Made by a program: the position numbers and the translations under genes. Positions 9,035-17,786 of a DNA stretch of 64,000 bases are shown piece after piece. The notes beneath the pieces were generated by a model. It did no database searches, was not told the origin of the DNA, and worked only from the letters and a program-made list of their open reading frames with translations. Numbering within the stretch: position 1 is the stretch's first letter; each line of letters starts with the position of its first letter. The stretch comes from Serratia fonticola (GTDB taxonomy: Bacteria; Pseudomonadota; Gammaproteobacteria; Enterobacterales; Enterobacteriaceae). Location of the stretch: contig NZ_VFMK01000001.1 in NCBI RefSeq assembly GCF_006715025.1, positions 3,782,001-3,846,000 of the forward strand, in the 5' to 3' direction.

Positions 9035-10006
9035 ATGTCGCTCTCTTTCTCTTTCCGTCGCTGGCTTAATACCGGTGCATTGGCCGCGATTGTGACGCTG
9101 GTGCTCGCCAATACGGCTATCGCACAAGACAACGCCCCTGCCCAATTCCGGATCGGTTACCAAAAAGGATCCGTTAGCCTGGTGCTGGCTAAAACTCACC
9201 AATTGCTGGAGAAACGTTTTCCTAACACCCAAATCAGTTGGATCGAATTCCCGGCTGGCCCGCAAATGCTCGAAGCATTGAACGTCGGCAGCATTGATTT
9301 GGGCAGCACCGGCGATATTCCCCCCATCTTTGCGCAGGCCGCTGGTGCGGATCTTTTGTACGTTGGCGTAGAGCCGCCAAAACCCAAAGCAGAAGTGATC
9401 CTGGTGCCGGAAGCCAGCCCGATTCACAGCGTTGCCGAACTCAAGGGGCATAAAGTGGCCTTCCAGAAAGGCTCAAGCTCCCATAACCTGCTATTACGGG
9501 CTCTACAAAGAGATGGCCTGGCGTTTACCGATATTCAGCCGGTTTACCTGACACCGGCCGATGCCCGCGCCGCTTTCCAACAGGGCAACGTCGACGCCTG
9601 GGTGATCTGGGACCCCTACTATTCTGCCGCGTTACTGCAAGGTGGCGTTCGCGTACTGACCGATGGTAGCCAATTAAACCAGACCGGCTCCTTCTATCTG
9701 GCCGCCCGGCCCTATACCGAAACCAACGGCGCCTTCATCAAGCAGGTGCTGGCAGTGCTGACACAAGCCGATGCCCTGACCATCAGCGATCGTGCACAAA
9801 GTATCACCTTGCTGGCCAACGCCATGGGACTGCCTGAAGCGGTGATCGCCAGCTATCTGGATCATCGTCCACCAACGGCAATCAAGCCATTGAGCCCTGC
9901 AACGATTGCCGCCCAGCAAAAAACCGCCGATCTGTTCTTCGCCAACCGTTTGGTCCCGGTTCAGGTGGATATTTCGCAACGCGTCTGGCACCCGGACGCA
10001 CAATAA
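9035..10006 (+). CDS. ssuA: SsuA, periplasmic aliphatic-sulfonate-binding protein
   Basis: This is the substrate-binding protein of the SsuABC importer. It has a cleavable signal peptide: basic FRRW, a hydrophobic stretch, then ANTAIA before Gln. The mature protein is an SBP_bac type-2 fold with GYQKGSVSLVLAK and FQKGSSSHNLLLRAL near the hinge and ligand site. Two ATGs are possible; AAGGA at 9023-9027 is 1 nt from ATG 9029 but 7 nt from ATG 9035, so 9035 (323 residues) is preferred. It sits 21 bp after ssuE. Confidence 0.94.
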   Translation: MSLSFSFRRWLNTGALAAIVTLVLANTAIAQDNAPAQFRIGYQKGSVSLVLAKTHQLLEKRFPNTQISWIEFPAGPQMLEALNVGSIDLGSTGDIPPIFAQAAGADLLYVGVEPPKPKAEVILVPEASPIHSVAELKGHKVAFQKGSSSHNLLLRALQRDGLAFTDIQPVYLTPADARAAFQQGNVDAWVIWDPYYSAALLQGGVRVLTDGSQLNQTGSFYLAARPYTETNGAFIKQVLAVLTQADALTISDRAQSITLLANAMGLPEAVIASYLDHRPPTAIKPLSPATIAAQQKTADLFFANRLVPVQVDISQRVWHPDAQ

Positions 10007-10021
10007 TCAGGAGAGATTATT

Positions 10022-11170
10022 ATGAGCATCAACGTATTCTGGTTTTTACCTACCCACGGGGATGGGCATTACCTGGGCAGTTCTGCAGGTGCCCGCACGG
10101 TCGATCATAGCTATTTGCAACAGATCGCCCAAGCGGCCGATCGACTGGGTTTCGGCGGCGTGCTGATCCCAACAGGGCGTTCCTGCGAAGACTCTTGGTT
10201 AGTCGCCGCGTCACTGATCCCGGTAACCCAGCGCCTGAAGTTCCTGGTTGCGCTGCGCCCCGGCATCATCTCCCCTACGCTGGCGGCCAGACAGGCTGCC
10301 ACGCTGGATCGTCTGTCTCATGGCCGCACACTCTTCAATCTGGTCACCGGTGGCGATCCGGAAGAACTGGCGGCGGAAGGATTACACCTTAACCATGCCG
10401 AACGCTACGAAGCCTCTGCTGAATTCACCTATGTGTGGCGCAAAGTGCTGGAAGGCGAAACCGTGGATTTCACCGGCAAGCACATTCAGGTGAAAGGGGC
10501 CAAACTGTTGTTCCCGCCGGTTCAACAGCCTCGCCCTCCTTTGTACTTTGGCGGATCTTCGGAAGCAGCACAGGATCTGGCGGCAGAACAGGTCGAACTT
10601 TACCTGACGTGGGGAGAAACGCCCGCCCAGGTGAAGGCGAAGATCGAGGAAGTGCGAACGAAAGCCGCGGCTAAAGGGCGAAAAGTCCGTTTCGGTATCC
10701 GCCTGCACGTTATTGTGCGTGAAACTACCGAGGAAGCCTGGCAAGCCGCCAACCGTTTGATCGCCAATCTGGATGAACAAACCATTGCCGATGCGCAAAA
10801 AGCCTTCGCACGCTTCGATTCTGTTGGCCAACAGCGTATGGCCGCCCTGCATGGTGGCAAGAAAGATAATCTTGAAATCAGCCCTAACCTTTGGGCTGGC
10901 GTCGGATTGGTACGTGGTGGGGCAGGTACCGCTTTAGTGGGTGATGGCCCAACGGTAGCGCAACGTATTCAAGAATATGCCGATCTGGGAATCGATACTT
11001 TTATTCTCTCCGGCTATCCGCACCTTGAAGAAGCCTATCGCGTAGGAGAACTGCTGTTCCCGCTTCTCGATCTGGTCACCACTGAACAGCCGACGTCACT
11101 GCGTGCAATCAAGCCACAAGGTGAAGTCGTCGCCAATATGTATGCGCCACAAAAAGTATCGCAAAGCTGA
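10022..11170 (+). CDS. ssuD: SsuD, FMNH2-dependent alkanesulfonate monooxygenase
   Basis: This cytoplasmic TIM-barrel enzyme of the bacterial luciferase superfamily cleaves C-S bonds of alkanesulfonates to an aldehyde and sulfite, using FMNH2 from SsuE and O2. It has 382 residues (E. coli 381). The N-terminus MSINVFWFLPTHGDGHYLG and VTGGDPEELAAEGL are hallmark segments, and the Arg-rich loop LVRGGAGTALVGDGP near residue 300 matches the mobile active-site loop. GGAGAG precedes the ATG. It lies 15 bp after ssuA. Confidence 0.97.
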   Translation: MSINVFWFLPTHGDGHYLGSSAGARTVDHSYLQQIAQAADRLGFGGVLIPTGRSCEDSWLVAASLIPVTQRLKFLVALRPGIISPTLAARQAATLDRLSHGRTLFNLVTGGDPEELAAEGLHLNHAERYEASAEFTYVWRKVLEGETVDFTGKHIQVKGAKLLFPPVQQPRPPLYFGGSSEAAQDLAAEQVELYLTWGETPAQVKAKIEEVRTKAAAKGRKVRFGIRLHVIVRETTEEAWQAANRLIANLDEQTIADAQKAFARFDSVGQQRMAALHGGKKDNLEISPNLWAGVGLVRGGAGTALVGDGPTVAQRIQEYADLGIDTFILSGYPHLEEAYRVGELLFPLLDLVTTEQPTSLRAIKPQGEVVANMYAPQKVSQS

Positions 11171-11181
11171 GGAGAAAAATA

Positions 11182-11976
11182 ATGGCAATCGGTGCACAAC
11201 AAATTCTGCATCGGCTGGCCCCTTGGGCCTTGCCGGTGGCGCTGGTGATTGGCTGGCAGACCGCCGTTGAGGCAGGCTGGTTATCAAACCGCATTTTACC
11301 CGCGCCTAGCGCGGTCGTGAGCGCTTTTTGGGCCCTGACCAAAAGTGGTGAACTGTGGCAGCACCTGACCATCAGCAGCTGGCGTGCACTGATTGGTTTC
11401 AGTATCGGCGGCAGTATAGGATTGATACTGGGCTTCATTACCGGTTTATCCCACTGGGGAGAACGGTTGCTCGACAGCTCGGTACAAATGATCCGTAACG
11501 TGCCGCACCTGGCGCTTATCCCGCTGGTGATCCTGTGGTTTGGTATTGATGAGTCAGCCAAGATCTTTCTGGTGGCACTCGGCACCCTGTTCCCTATTTA
11601 TCTGAACACCTATCACGGCATCAAAAATATCGATCGGGGTCTGCTGGAAATGGCACGCAGTTACGGCCTGAGCGGTTTCCGCCTGTTCACCCAGGTGGTG
11701 CTGCCTGGCGCATTACCGTCGATCATGGTCGGAGTCCGCTTTGCTCTCGGGTTTATGTGGCTGACGCTGATCGTCGCAGAAACCATTTCCGCCAATTCCG
11801 GGATCGGTTACCTGGCGATGAACGCCCGTGAATTTCTGCAGACCGATGTGGTGGTGGTAGCCATCATTCTGTATGCCCTGCTCGGCAAACTGGCCGATGC
11901 CAGCGCCCAACTGCTCGAACGCGTGTGGTTACGCTGGCATCCCGCCTACCAACTTAAATCAGGAGAAGCGCAATGA
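11182..11976 (+). CDS. ssuC: SsuC, sulfonate ABC transporter permease
   Basis: This is the inner-membrane channel subunit of SsuABC, 264 residues with about six hydrophobic segments. The BPD_transp_1 EAA loop is recognisable (EMARSYGLSGFRLFTQVVLPGA, written here in part: EMARSYGLSGF). Neighbouring NVPHLALIPLVILWFG is typical of the SsuC/TauC family. It starts 11 bp after ssuD behind GAGGAG, and its TGA overlaps the ssuB ATG by four bases (ATGA), so translation is coupled. Confidence 0.96.
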   Translation: MAIGAQQILHRLAPWALPVALVIGWQTAVEAGWLSNRILPAPSAVVSAFWALTKSGELWQHLTISSWRALIGFSIGGSIGLILGFITGLSHWGERLLDSSVQMIRNVPHLALIPLVILWFGIDESAKIFLVALGTLFPIYLNTYHGIKNIDRGLLEMARSYGLSGFRLFTQVVLPGALPSIMVGVRFALGFMWLTLIVAETISANSGIGYLAMNAREFLQTDVVVVAIILYALLGKLADASAQLLERVWLRWHPAYQLKSGEAQ

Positions 11977-12749
11977 CAGCCCCTACCCGTCTTCCGCAGG
12001 GAACCCCCATCACGCTGGACTCCATCGTCAAACGTTATGGCAACCGCACCGTTTTAGATCGTCTGCAATTACGCATTAGCGCAGGCCAGTTCGTGGCCGT
12101 GGTTGGCCGCAGTGGTTGCGGTAAAAGTACCTTGCTTCGTCTGCTCGCGGGGTTAGAAACACCCAGTAGCGGGACATTATTCAGCGGTAATGCTCCATTC
12201 AATCATGTCAAAGACGACACCCGATTAATGTTTCAGGATGCGCGCCTGCTGCCGTGGAAAAAGGTAATTGATAACGTGGGGCTGGGGCTAAGAGGCGACT
12301 GGCGTGAGGATGCATTACGGGCATTAACCACCGTCGGTCTGGCCGATCGCGCCAATGAATGGCCTGCGGCCCTGTCCGGTGGCCAGAAACAACGCGTTGC
12401 CTTGGCGCGTGCATTAATCCATCGCCCACGGCTGTTGCTATTGGATGAACCTTTGGGCGCGTTAGACGCACTAACCCGCATTGAGATGCAGGGGCTGATT
12501 GAAGATCTCTGGCAACAACATGGTTTCACCGTGTTGCTGGTTACCCATGATGTCAGCGAAGCAATTACACTGGCAGACCGCGTGCTATTAATAGAGGAAG
12601 GGCGTATAGGATTGGATCTGAGCGTCGACTTGCCTCGGCCACGCCGTAAAGGCTCGGCGAAACTGGCAGAGCTGGAAGCGCAAGTACTGACCAGGGTACT
12701 GTCACCTTCTCCCCCTGTTATCAAGGTTGCCCAAGTGGCGAATGAATAG
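11973..12749 (+). CDS. ssuB: SsuB, sulfonate ABC transporter ATPase
   Basis: This is the cytoplasmic ATPase of the SsuABC importer, 258 residues. It has Walker A GRSGCGKST near residue 47, Q-loop MFQDARLLPW, signature LSGGQKQR, Walker B LLLLDEPLGALD and the switch His in VTHDVSEA. It overlaps ssuC by ATGA. It is the last recognised ssu gene, followed by a very short ORF and a strong terminator. The clone of ssuF seen in some other bacteria is absent. Confidence 0.97.
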   Translation: MTAPTRLPQGTPITLDSIVKRYGNRTVLDRLQLRISAGQFVAVVGRSGCGKSTLLRLLAGLETPSSGTLFSGNAPFNHVKDDTRLMFQDARLLPWKKVIDNVGLGLRGDWREDALRALTTVGLADRANEWPAALSGGQKQRVALARALIHRPRLLLLDEPLGALDALTRIEMQGLIEDLWQQHGFTVLLVTHDVSEAITLADRVLLIEEGRIGLDLSVDLPRPRRKGSAKLAELEAQVLTRVLSPSPPVIKVAQVANE

Positions 12750-12758
12750 GAGAGGTTT

Positions 12759-12797
12759 ATGACAAAGTGGTTTTTAATCCGAGATACCCGTGCCTAG
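12759..12797 (+). CDS. possible 12-residue peptide after ssuB
   Basis: An ATG with a well-placed AGGAG (12748-12752, 6-nt gap) begins 9 bp after the ssuB stop and encodes MTKWFLIRDTRA. It ends before the operon terminator. The good ribosome site suggests either a real micropeptide or the surviving start of a lost sixth operon gene. No relative is recognised. Confidence 0.3.
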   Translation: MTKWFLIRDTRA

Positions 12798-12842
12798 CGC
12801 ACCGAGAGGTGCTCTCCCTCATCTCTGCCTTTGTCAGCAGGC

Positions 12843-12873
12843 AGAGGGGCGCTAAACCGCCCCTCTGTTCTTT
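12843..12873 (+). terminator. intrinsic terminator of the ssu operon
   Basis: AGAGGGGCG (12843-12851) pairs perfectly with CGCCCCTCT (12858-12866) around CTAAAC, followed by GTTCTTT on the plus strand. An alternative stem CTCTGCC/GGCAGAG (12823-12829 with 12840-12846) overlaps its left arm. Confidence 0.85.
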
Positions 12874-15487
12874 ACGCGTCTAACGCCTTGGTGATCTTCT
12901 CATACAGATCGCCTGACAGGTTCTTCAGCCCTTTCAACTGCTCCAGCGCCTGGCGCATCAAGGCCTGCCGAGTGGCATCGTACCGTTTAAGACGGATCAG
13001 CGGCTCAATCAGGCGAGCGGCCACTTGCGGGTTACGCTGGTTAAGATCGCTGAGGATCTCCACCAGGAATTGATAACCACTGCCGTCGGCCGCATGGAAC
13101 GCCGCCGGATTAGCAGAGGCGAAACCGCCAATCAGTGAACGAGTACGGTTTGGGTTCCCGAGGCTGAATGCGCGGTGTTGCAACAAAGCACGTACCTTAC
13201 TGAGCACATCTGCCGCCGGGCTGGTGGCCTGAAGCACGAACCACTTGTCCATCACCAGACCATCCTGATGCCAACGCTCATCAAATTCGGCCATCAACGT
13301 ATCACGGCAAGGCAATTGGGCCCCTACGGCAGCCGCCAATGCGGCCAGCGAATCGGTCATATTATCAGCTTGGTGATACTGTTGAGTCACCAGTCTCTCT
13401 GCCTGCTCTGCATCACCGAATGCCAGATAGTGGAGGCAAACGTTGCGCAGCGAGCGCTTGGCGATATCACGGTGTTCGACACGGTAACCGTCAGTTTTAT
13501 TGGCGTGATATACCGCCAGCCACTCATCCGCCATCTCCTGCGCCAGGCAACGCGTGATCGCTTCGTGCACCGCAGCGATCGCTTCTGGATCGATAGTCGT
13601 GAACAGTTCGGCAATTTCGTTTTCTGAAGGCAACGTCAGGATCTGAGCCGCCAGGGCCGGATCCAGTTTCTCATCCAGCAACACCGCGCGGAAGGCATCC
13701 GCCACGTGTAACGGCAGCGACAGCGGCTGTTTCTGCTGGTATCTGGCTACGTTCAGCTTGATGTATATAGCCAGCAGGCTTTGAGCGGCATCCCAACGGG
13801 CAAACTCATTGCGCGCATGCTGCATCAGGAAAGTCAGTTGCTGATCGCTGTACGGATAATCCAGCTTGACTGGCGCAGAGAATTCACGCAGCAGCGAAGG
13901 CACGGGCTTATGCGCCACCGCATCGAAGACAAAAGTCTGTTCGGCAGCGGTTACGTTCAATACGTTATTCACCGGCGAACCGTCTTTTTGTAAGGCAATA
14001 ACGTTGCCTTCGCTATCGTAAAGCTCAATATCCAGTGGAATATGCAACGGCAGCTTTTCCTGTTGGTCTGCCGTCGGTTCGGTTTTCTGGCTGACATGCA
14101 AACGGTACTGCTGAAGCTCGGCGTTATAGTCATCACGCACGGTCAACACTGGCGTACCAGACTGGCTATACCAGCGGCGGAACAGCGACAGATCGACGTT
14201 GGAGGCATCCTCCATCGCCTGCACAAAGTCATCACAGGTGGCGGCACTGCCGTCGTGGCGCTCAAAATACAGCTGCATCCCCGCCTGGAACTGCTGTTCC
14301 CCCAGTAGCGTATGCATCATACGGATCACTTCAGAACCCTTCTCATACACCGTCAGGGTATAAAAGTTGTTCATCTCGATCACTTTATCGGGCCGAATGG
14401 CATGCGCCATCGGGCTGGCGTCTTCGGCGAACTGAGCGCCGCGCATCACTCGCACATTATCGATACGATTAACCGAACGGGAACCGAGGTCTGAGCTGAA
14501 CTCCTGATCGCGGAATACCGTCAGACCCTCTTTCAGGCTAAGCTGGAACCAGTCGCGGCAGGTCACACGGTTACCGGTCCAGTTATGGAAATATTCATGG
14601 CCGATCACCGCTTCTATATTCAGGTAATCTTTATCCGTGGCGGTTTCCGCCTTCGCCAGTACATATTTCGAGTTAAAGATATTTAACCCTTTGTTTTCCA
14701 TTGCCCCCATATTGAAGAAGTCTACGGCGACGATCATATAAATATCCAGATCGTATTCCAGACCAAAACGGGTCTCGTCCCACTTCATCGAATTTTTCAA
14801 CGAGGTCATGGCCCAATCGGCACGATCAAGATTGCCCCGATCGACAAACAGCTCAAGCGCTACTTTGCGGCCGGAACGGGTAACAAAGGTATCGCGCAGT
14901 ACGTCGAAATCACCGGCCACCAGCGCAAACAGGTAACAAGGTTTTGGGAACGGATCCTGCCATTGAACCCAGTGACGTCCATCTTCCAGTTCCCCTGCTC
15001 CAACACGGTTACCGTTCGACAGCAGGAAAGGATAACGCGCTTTATTAGCCACAATCCGGGTGGTAAAGCGGGCCAGAACATCCGGGCGATCAAGATAATA
15101 GGTAATGTGGCGGAAACCCTCTGCTTCACATTGGGTACACAGCGCCTCGCCAGACAGATACAACCCTTCCAAAGCGCTATTTTTTGCCGGGTGAATGTCG
15201 TTAACGATGGTAAGGGTAAACTGCGCAGGCAACTGCTCGATAACCAATTGGTTATCCTGCTGGCGATAGGCGCTCCACGGTTGCCCGTCGACCTGAATGC
15301 TCACCAGTGTCAAATCTTCACCATCGAGGATCAGCGCTGTGCCTGCGGCACCTTGTCGCTTGATTTGGCTGACGGCAGTCACGCGCGTAGTGTCAGCATC
15401 CAGTTCGAAATCTAAGTCGATGTCGGTAATGGTGTAATCCGGTGCACGATAATCGTGGCGAAACTTCGCCTGTGGTTGTTGTGTCAT
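12872..15487 (-). CDS. pepN: PepN, aminopeptidase N
   Basis: This is a cytoplasmic M1 zinc metallopeptidase that removes N-terminal residues from peptides late in protein turnover. It has 871 residues (E. coli 870). It shows the exopeptidase motif GAMENKG and the zinc site HEYFHNWTGN (HExxH, near residue 298), with the downstream Glu in LKEGLTVFRDQEF. A long alpha-helical C-terminal domain follows. The start MTQQPQAKFRHDYRAPDY matches the family. It is convergent with ssuB and divergent from the diguanylate cyclase gene; in E. coli its upstream neighbour is pncB. Confidence 0.98.
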   Translation of the reverse strand: MTQQPQAKFRHDYRAPDYTITDIDLDFELDADTTRVTAVSQIKRQGAAGTALILDGEDLTLVSIQVDGQPWSAYRQQDNQLVIEQLPAQFTLTIVNDIHPAKNSALEGLYLSGEALCTQCEAEGFRHITYYLDRPDVLARFTTRIVANKARYPFLLSNGNRVGAGELEDGRHWVQWQDPFPKPCYLFALVAGDFDVLRDTFVTRSGRKVALELFVDRGNLDRADWAMTSLKNSMKWDETRFGLEYDLDIYMIVAVDFFNMGAMENKGLNIFNSKYVLAKAETATDKDYLNIEAVIGHEYFHNWTGNRVTCRDWFQLSLKEGLTVFRDQEFSSDLGSRSVNRIDNVRVMRGAQFAEDASPMAHAIRPDKVIEMNNFYTLTVYEKGSEVIRMMHTLLGEQQFQAGMQLYFERHDGSAATCDDFVQAMEDASNVDLSLFRRWYSQSGTPVLTVRDDYNAELQQYRLHVSQKTEPTADQQEKLPLHIPLDIELYDSEGNVIALQKDGSPVNNVLNVTAAEQTFVFDAVAHKPVPSLLREFSAPVKLDYPYSDQQLTFLMQHARNEFARWDAAQSLLAIYIKLNVARYQQKQPLSLPLHVADAFRAVLLDEKLDPALAAQILTLPSENEIAELFTTIDPEAIAAVHEAITRCLAQEMADEWLAVYHANKTDGYRVEHRDIAKRSLRNVCLHYLAFGDAEQAERLVTQQYHQADNMTDSLAALAAAVGAQLPCRDTLMAEFDERWHQDGLVMDKWFVLQATSPAADVLSKVRALLQHRAFSLGNPNRTRSLIGGFASANPAAFHAADGSGYQFLVEILSDLNQRNPQVAARLIEPLIRLKRYDATRQALMRQALEQLKGLKNLSGDLYEKITKALDA

Positions 15488-15831
15488 AAAAAACCTTCGA
15501 CGTCTCAGTGAATACAGGTAACGGGCCCTGGGTGTTAAGCCCCGGGATAGCGCTGCTCTTTACGGGCCCAATTGTGAATAAACTGTATCACAGCTACCAA
15601 AAAAACCCACTGATGGCAGCAAGTCGCGCCAATATTTCAAACCTCTATCGTGGGCAAACGCTATTTTGCGCCAAGCATTCAGCACCTGAATACTCCACAC
15701 AACGCGATAAACAGCATTTTATGCTTAAAATGGAGGCCCCTCTCCCCCCGATGGCAGGCAACATTCCAGAGGCAGCCCGGTAGACACGATGTTATAATTT
15801 AGCACCCGGCCAGTAGGAGAAACGGATTAGC
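15488..15831. promoter_or_regulatory. intergenic region between pepN and the diguanylate cyclase gene
   Basis: These 344 bp hold the divergent promoters. For the plus-strand gene an extended -10, TGTTATAAT (15790-15798), is clear, with AGGAG at 15815-15819, 12 nt before the ATG. No good -35 is visible. The left part has GC-rich blocks (two GGGCCC sites) in the pepN upstream region. A 91-codon frame here has no coding character. Confidence 0.5.
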
Positions 15832-17532
15832 ATGAAAGTAAAATATCTGATCTATTTCTTCACTTTTACCATCATGCTCTCCTTTGCCGTTTTTATCTCC
15901 GATGGGCTGGTAGAAGCTCATAAAAGCTATCTCAATAGCCAGGAAAACCTCTATAAAATCAGCCGAGCCAAGGAAGTGTCTGAAGCTTTCCAGGCTTCAC
16001 TGCTTGCCCACCAGCTCAAAAGATTAAGCCTGGTGAATAACATTGTCACCGAGACACAGTGGCAGTACGCCGATAAACAGGCACGTAAAAAAATAGCGAT
16101 AGTCAAATCCCATATCGATAATGAAATACCGCGCCAACAAAGCGTCGGGCAAAAATTTGCCATCCTTTCAATGGTCAATCTGATGGAAAAACTGCTGGAT
16201 AACGACTCACGCCAGCTTTCCCACGCCAATGAAGACAACACCAATCTTTTCAATCTCAACAGCGCCTACTACATCGTTCAGACCACCAGAACCTTTTACC
16301 GCTATACCTACGATACCCGGCTGATCGACCCTGAATCTTTTCTGTTTCTGGAGTCTATTCGCCTCAACAACCGTCTGAATATGTCATTGACGGAATTAAT
16401 CGATCAGATTATTGATGTGAACCTTAATAGTCTGGGCCGCAAAGACGCCTACCTGAAAGCCATCCAGCTAACCGGGGTGCTTAATTCACTCGGCACCCGC
16501 TTGGCCTATATGAAACTGGCCTATAGCGATCCGCAGGTTTCGTCCCTGGTTAACGAGATGCAGAAAAGTATCTCCAGCGACAGAATCGATGAAATTTCTG
16601 ACGGTCTGTACCTGGCCATTACCCAGAACACCGGTTATAACGCCCAGTTTATCTATCAATATATCAAGACATTGAGTCAACTCTCCCAGCAACTTTATCA
16701 ACGCAGTTTTGAACTGGAAATTGCTGCCTCTGAAGCCAAAATGTACGATAGCCTGACCGCCATTTACGGCATGATCTCTCTCGGTGGGCTGATTACTCTG
16801 TTTATACTGCTGCCTTCATTAATCTTCTGTTCCAACATCAGCCGCTGGCTAACAAAAACACACAACAATATCCTGCGTCTATCAAAAGGAGATATGAACA
16901 TTGATAGCAACGAGGCGTTTTACAGCAAGGAGTTGATCGCCATCAGCGATGCCATCAACCAGCTCAAACAGTACAATCAGGTGAAGCTTGCCTTGGAGAA
17001 CGAGAAACATCAGCTAATCAAAGAACTTGAAACCTCATCCTTCCTCGATCCGCTGACGAATATCTATAATCGCCGCAAATTTTTCCTTGAATGTGACTTG
17101 CTGGCGACTAACAGTTATCCGCAGGCATTCTGTCTGATTGATATTGATAATTTCAAACGGCTCAATGATACCTATGGCCACGATGTGGGTGACCGGGTGT
17201 TGGTGATGTTCGCAGAGCTGTTACGTAACACCTTCCGTTCCAGCGATATTTTCTGCCGCTATGGCGGGGAAGAGTTTGCCCTGCTACTCGGCCACTGTAC
17301 GCTGGAAAATGCCCGCGGCGTGATGGAGGAACTGCGTGAACAAACCCATCGGCTCTGCCTGGAACTGATCAATGGCAAACGGGTACGTTTCACCGTCAGC
17401 TGTGGCATCGCCGCCGTAGCAAGTCTTGAGGATCTGCATCCCGCCATCAAGCAGGCCGATGAGGCGCTGTATTTCTGTAAGAAAACCGGCAAGGACAAGG
17501 TCAGTATCTATACGCTTACCGGTTTTATCTGA
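15832..17532 (+). CDS. membrane-bound GGDEF diguanylate cyclase
   Basis: This is predicted to make cyclic di-GMP from two GTP. It has 566 residues: membrane segment at about 4-24, a periplasmic helical sensor region of about 285 residues with no family recognised, a second membrane segment at about 310-333, a short linker, then a GGDEF domain (about 400-560). The active site is G478-G-E-E-F482, and an inhibitory I-site motif RSSD (469-472) lies exactly five residues before it. NIYNRRKF and the metal-binding DIDNFKRLNDTYGH are intact, so the enzyme should be active and product-inhibited. It interrupts the pepN-pncB adjacency of E. coli. The signal it senses is unknown. Confidence 0.9.
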   Translation: MKVKYLIYFFTFTIMLSFAVFISDGLVEAHKSYLNSQENLYKISRAKEVSEAFQASLLAHQLKRLSLVNNIVTETQWQYADKQARKKIAIVKSHIDNEIPRQQSVGQKFAILSMVNLMEKLLDNDSRQLSHANEDNTNLFNLNSAYYIVQTTRTFYRYTYDTRLIDPESFLFLESIRLNNRLNMSLTELIDQIIDVNLNSLGRKDAYLKAIQLTGVLNSLGTRLAYMKLAYSDPQVSSLVNEMQKSISSDRIDEISDGLYLAITQNTGYNAQFIYQYIKTLSQLSQQLYQRSFELEIAASEAKMYDSLTAIYGMISLGGLITLFILLPSLIFCSNISRWLTKTHNNILRLSKGDMNIDSNEAFYSKELIAISDAINQLKQYNQVKLALENEKHQLIKELETSSFLDPLTNIYNRRKFFLECDLLATNSYPQAFCLIDIDNFKRLNDTYGHDVGDRVLVMFAELLRNTFRSSDIFCRYGGEEFALLLGHCTLENARGVMEELREQTHRLCLELINGKRVRFTVSCGIAAVASLEDLHPAIKQADEALYFCKKTGKDKVSIYTLTGFI

Positions 17533-17705
17533 ATCGGTGTTTAAAATAATTAACCTTATAATTTTTATCGTTAAATAGACTAAGTGTCTCAGCTTATTGG
17601 ATTATTTGGTTTTCCCTTCCCGCGATAAAGCTCCATCTAGAGTAAAGGCACGTTTAATCCTCGACCCGTTCCAGCCATTTGTGGTGTGATGAAGCTTCAA
17701 TAACA

Positions 17706-17746
17706 GGATAATCCGGGTATACTCCCCCCACTTTTTATGATTATCC
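17706..17746 (+). promoter_or_regulatory. pncB promoter with flanking inverted repeat
   Basis: A -10-like TATACT (17718-17723) lies between the arms of a perfect 8-bp inverted repeat, GGATAATC (17706-17713) and GATTATCC (17739-17746). Such a placement would let a dimeric repressor cover the promoter. It does not resemble the NadR box (TGTTTA-N6-TAAACA). Confidence 0.35.
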
Positions 17747-17786
17747 GGATTTGGACACGCGCCTGACGAGGATGCTGTAACGCGAT

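Noticed and set aside
15567..15590. CRP-like TGTGA/TCACA pair upstream of pepN
   Set aside because: The half sites are 10 bp apart instead of 6, so not a CRP site.
15508..15783. 91-codon frame between pepN and the cyclase gene
   Set aside because: Lies over promoter sequence, no ribosome site, low-complexity product.
17537..17554. NadR-box-like TGTTTA upstream of pncB
   Set aside because: Only the left half matches; the right half is TTAACC instead of TAAACA, and it lies about 240 bp from the gene.
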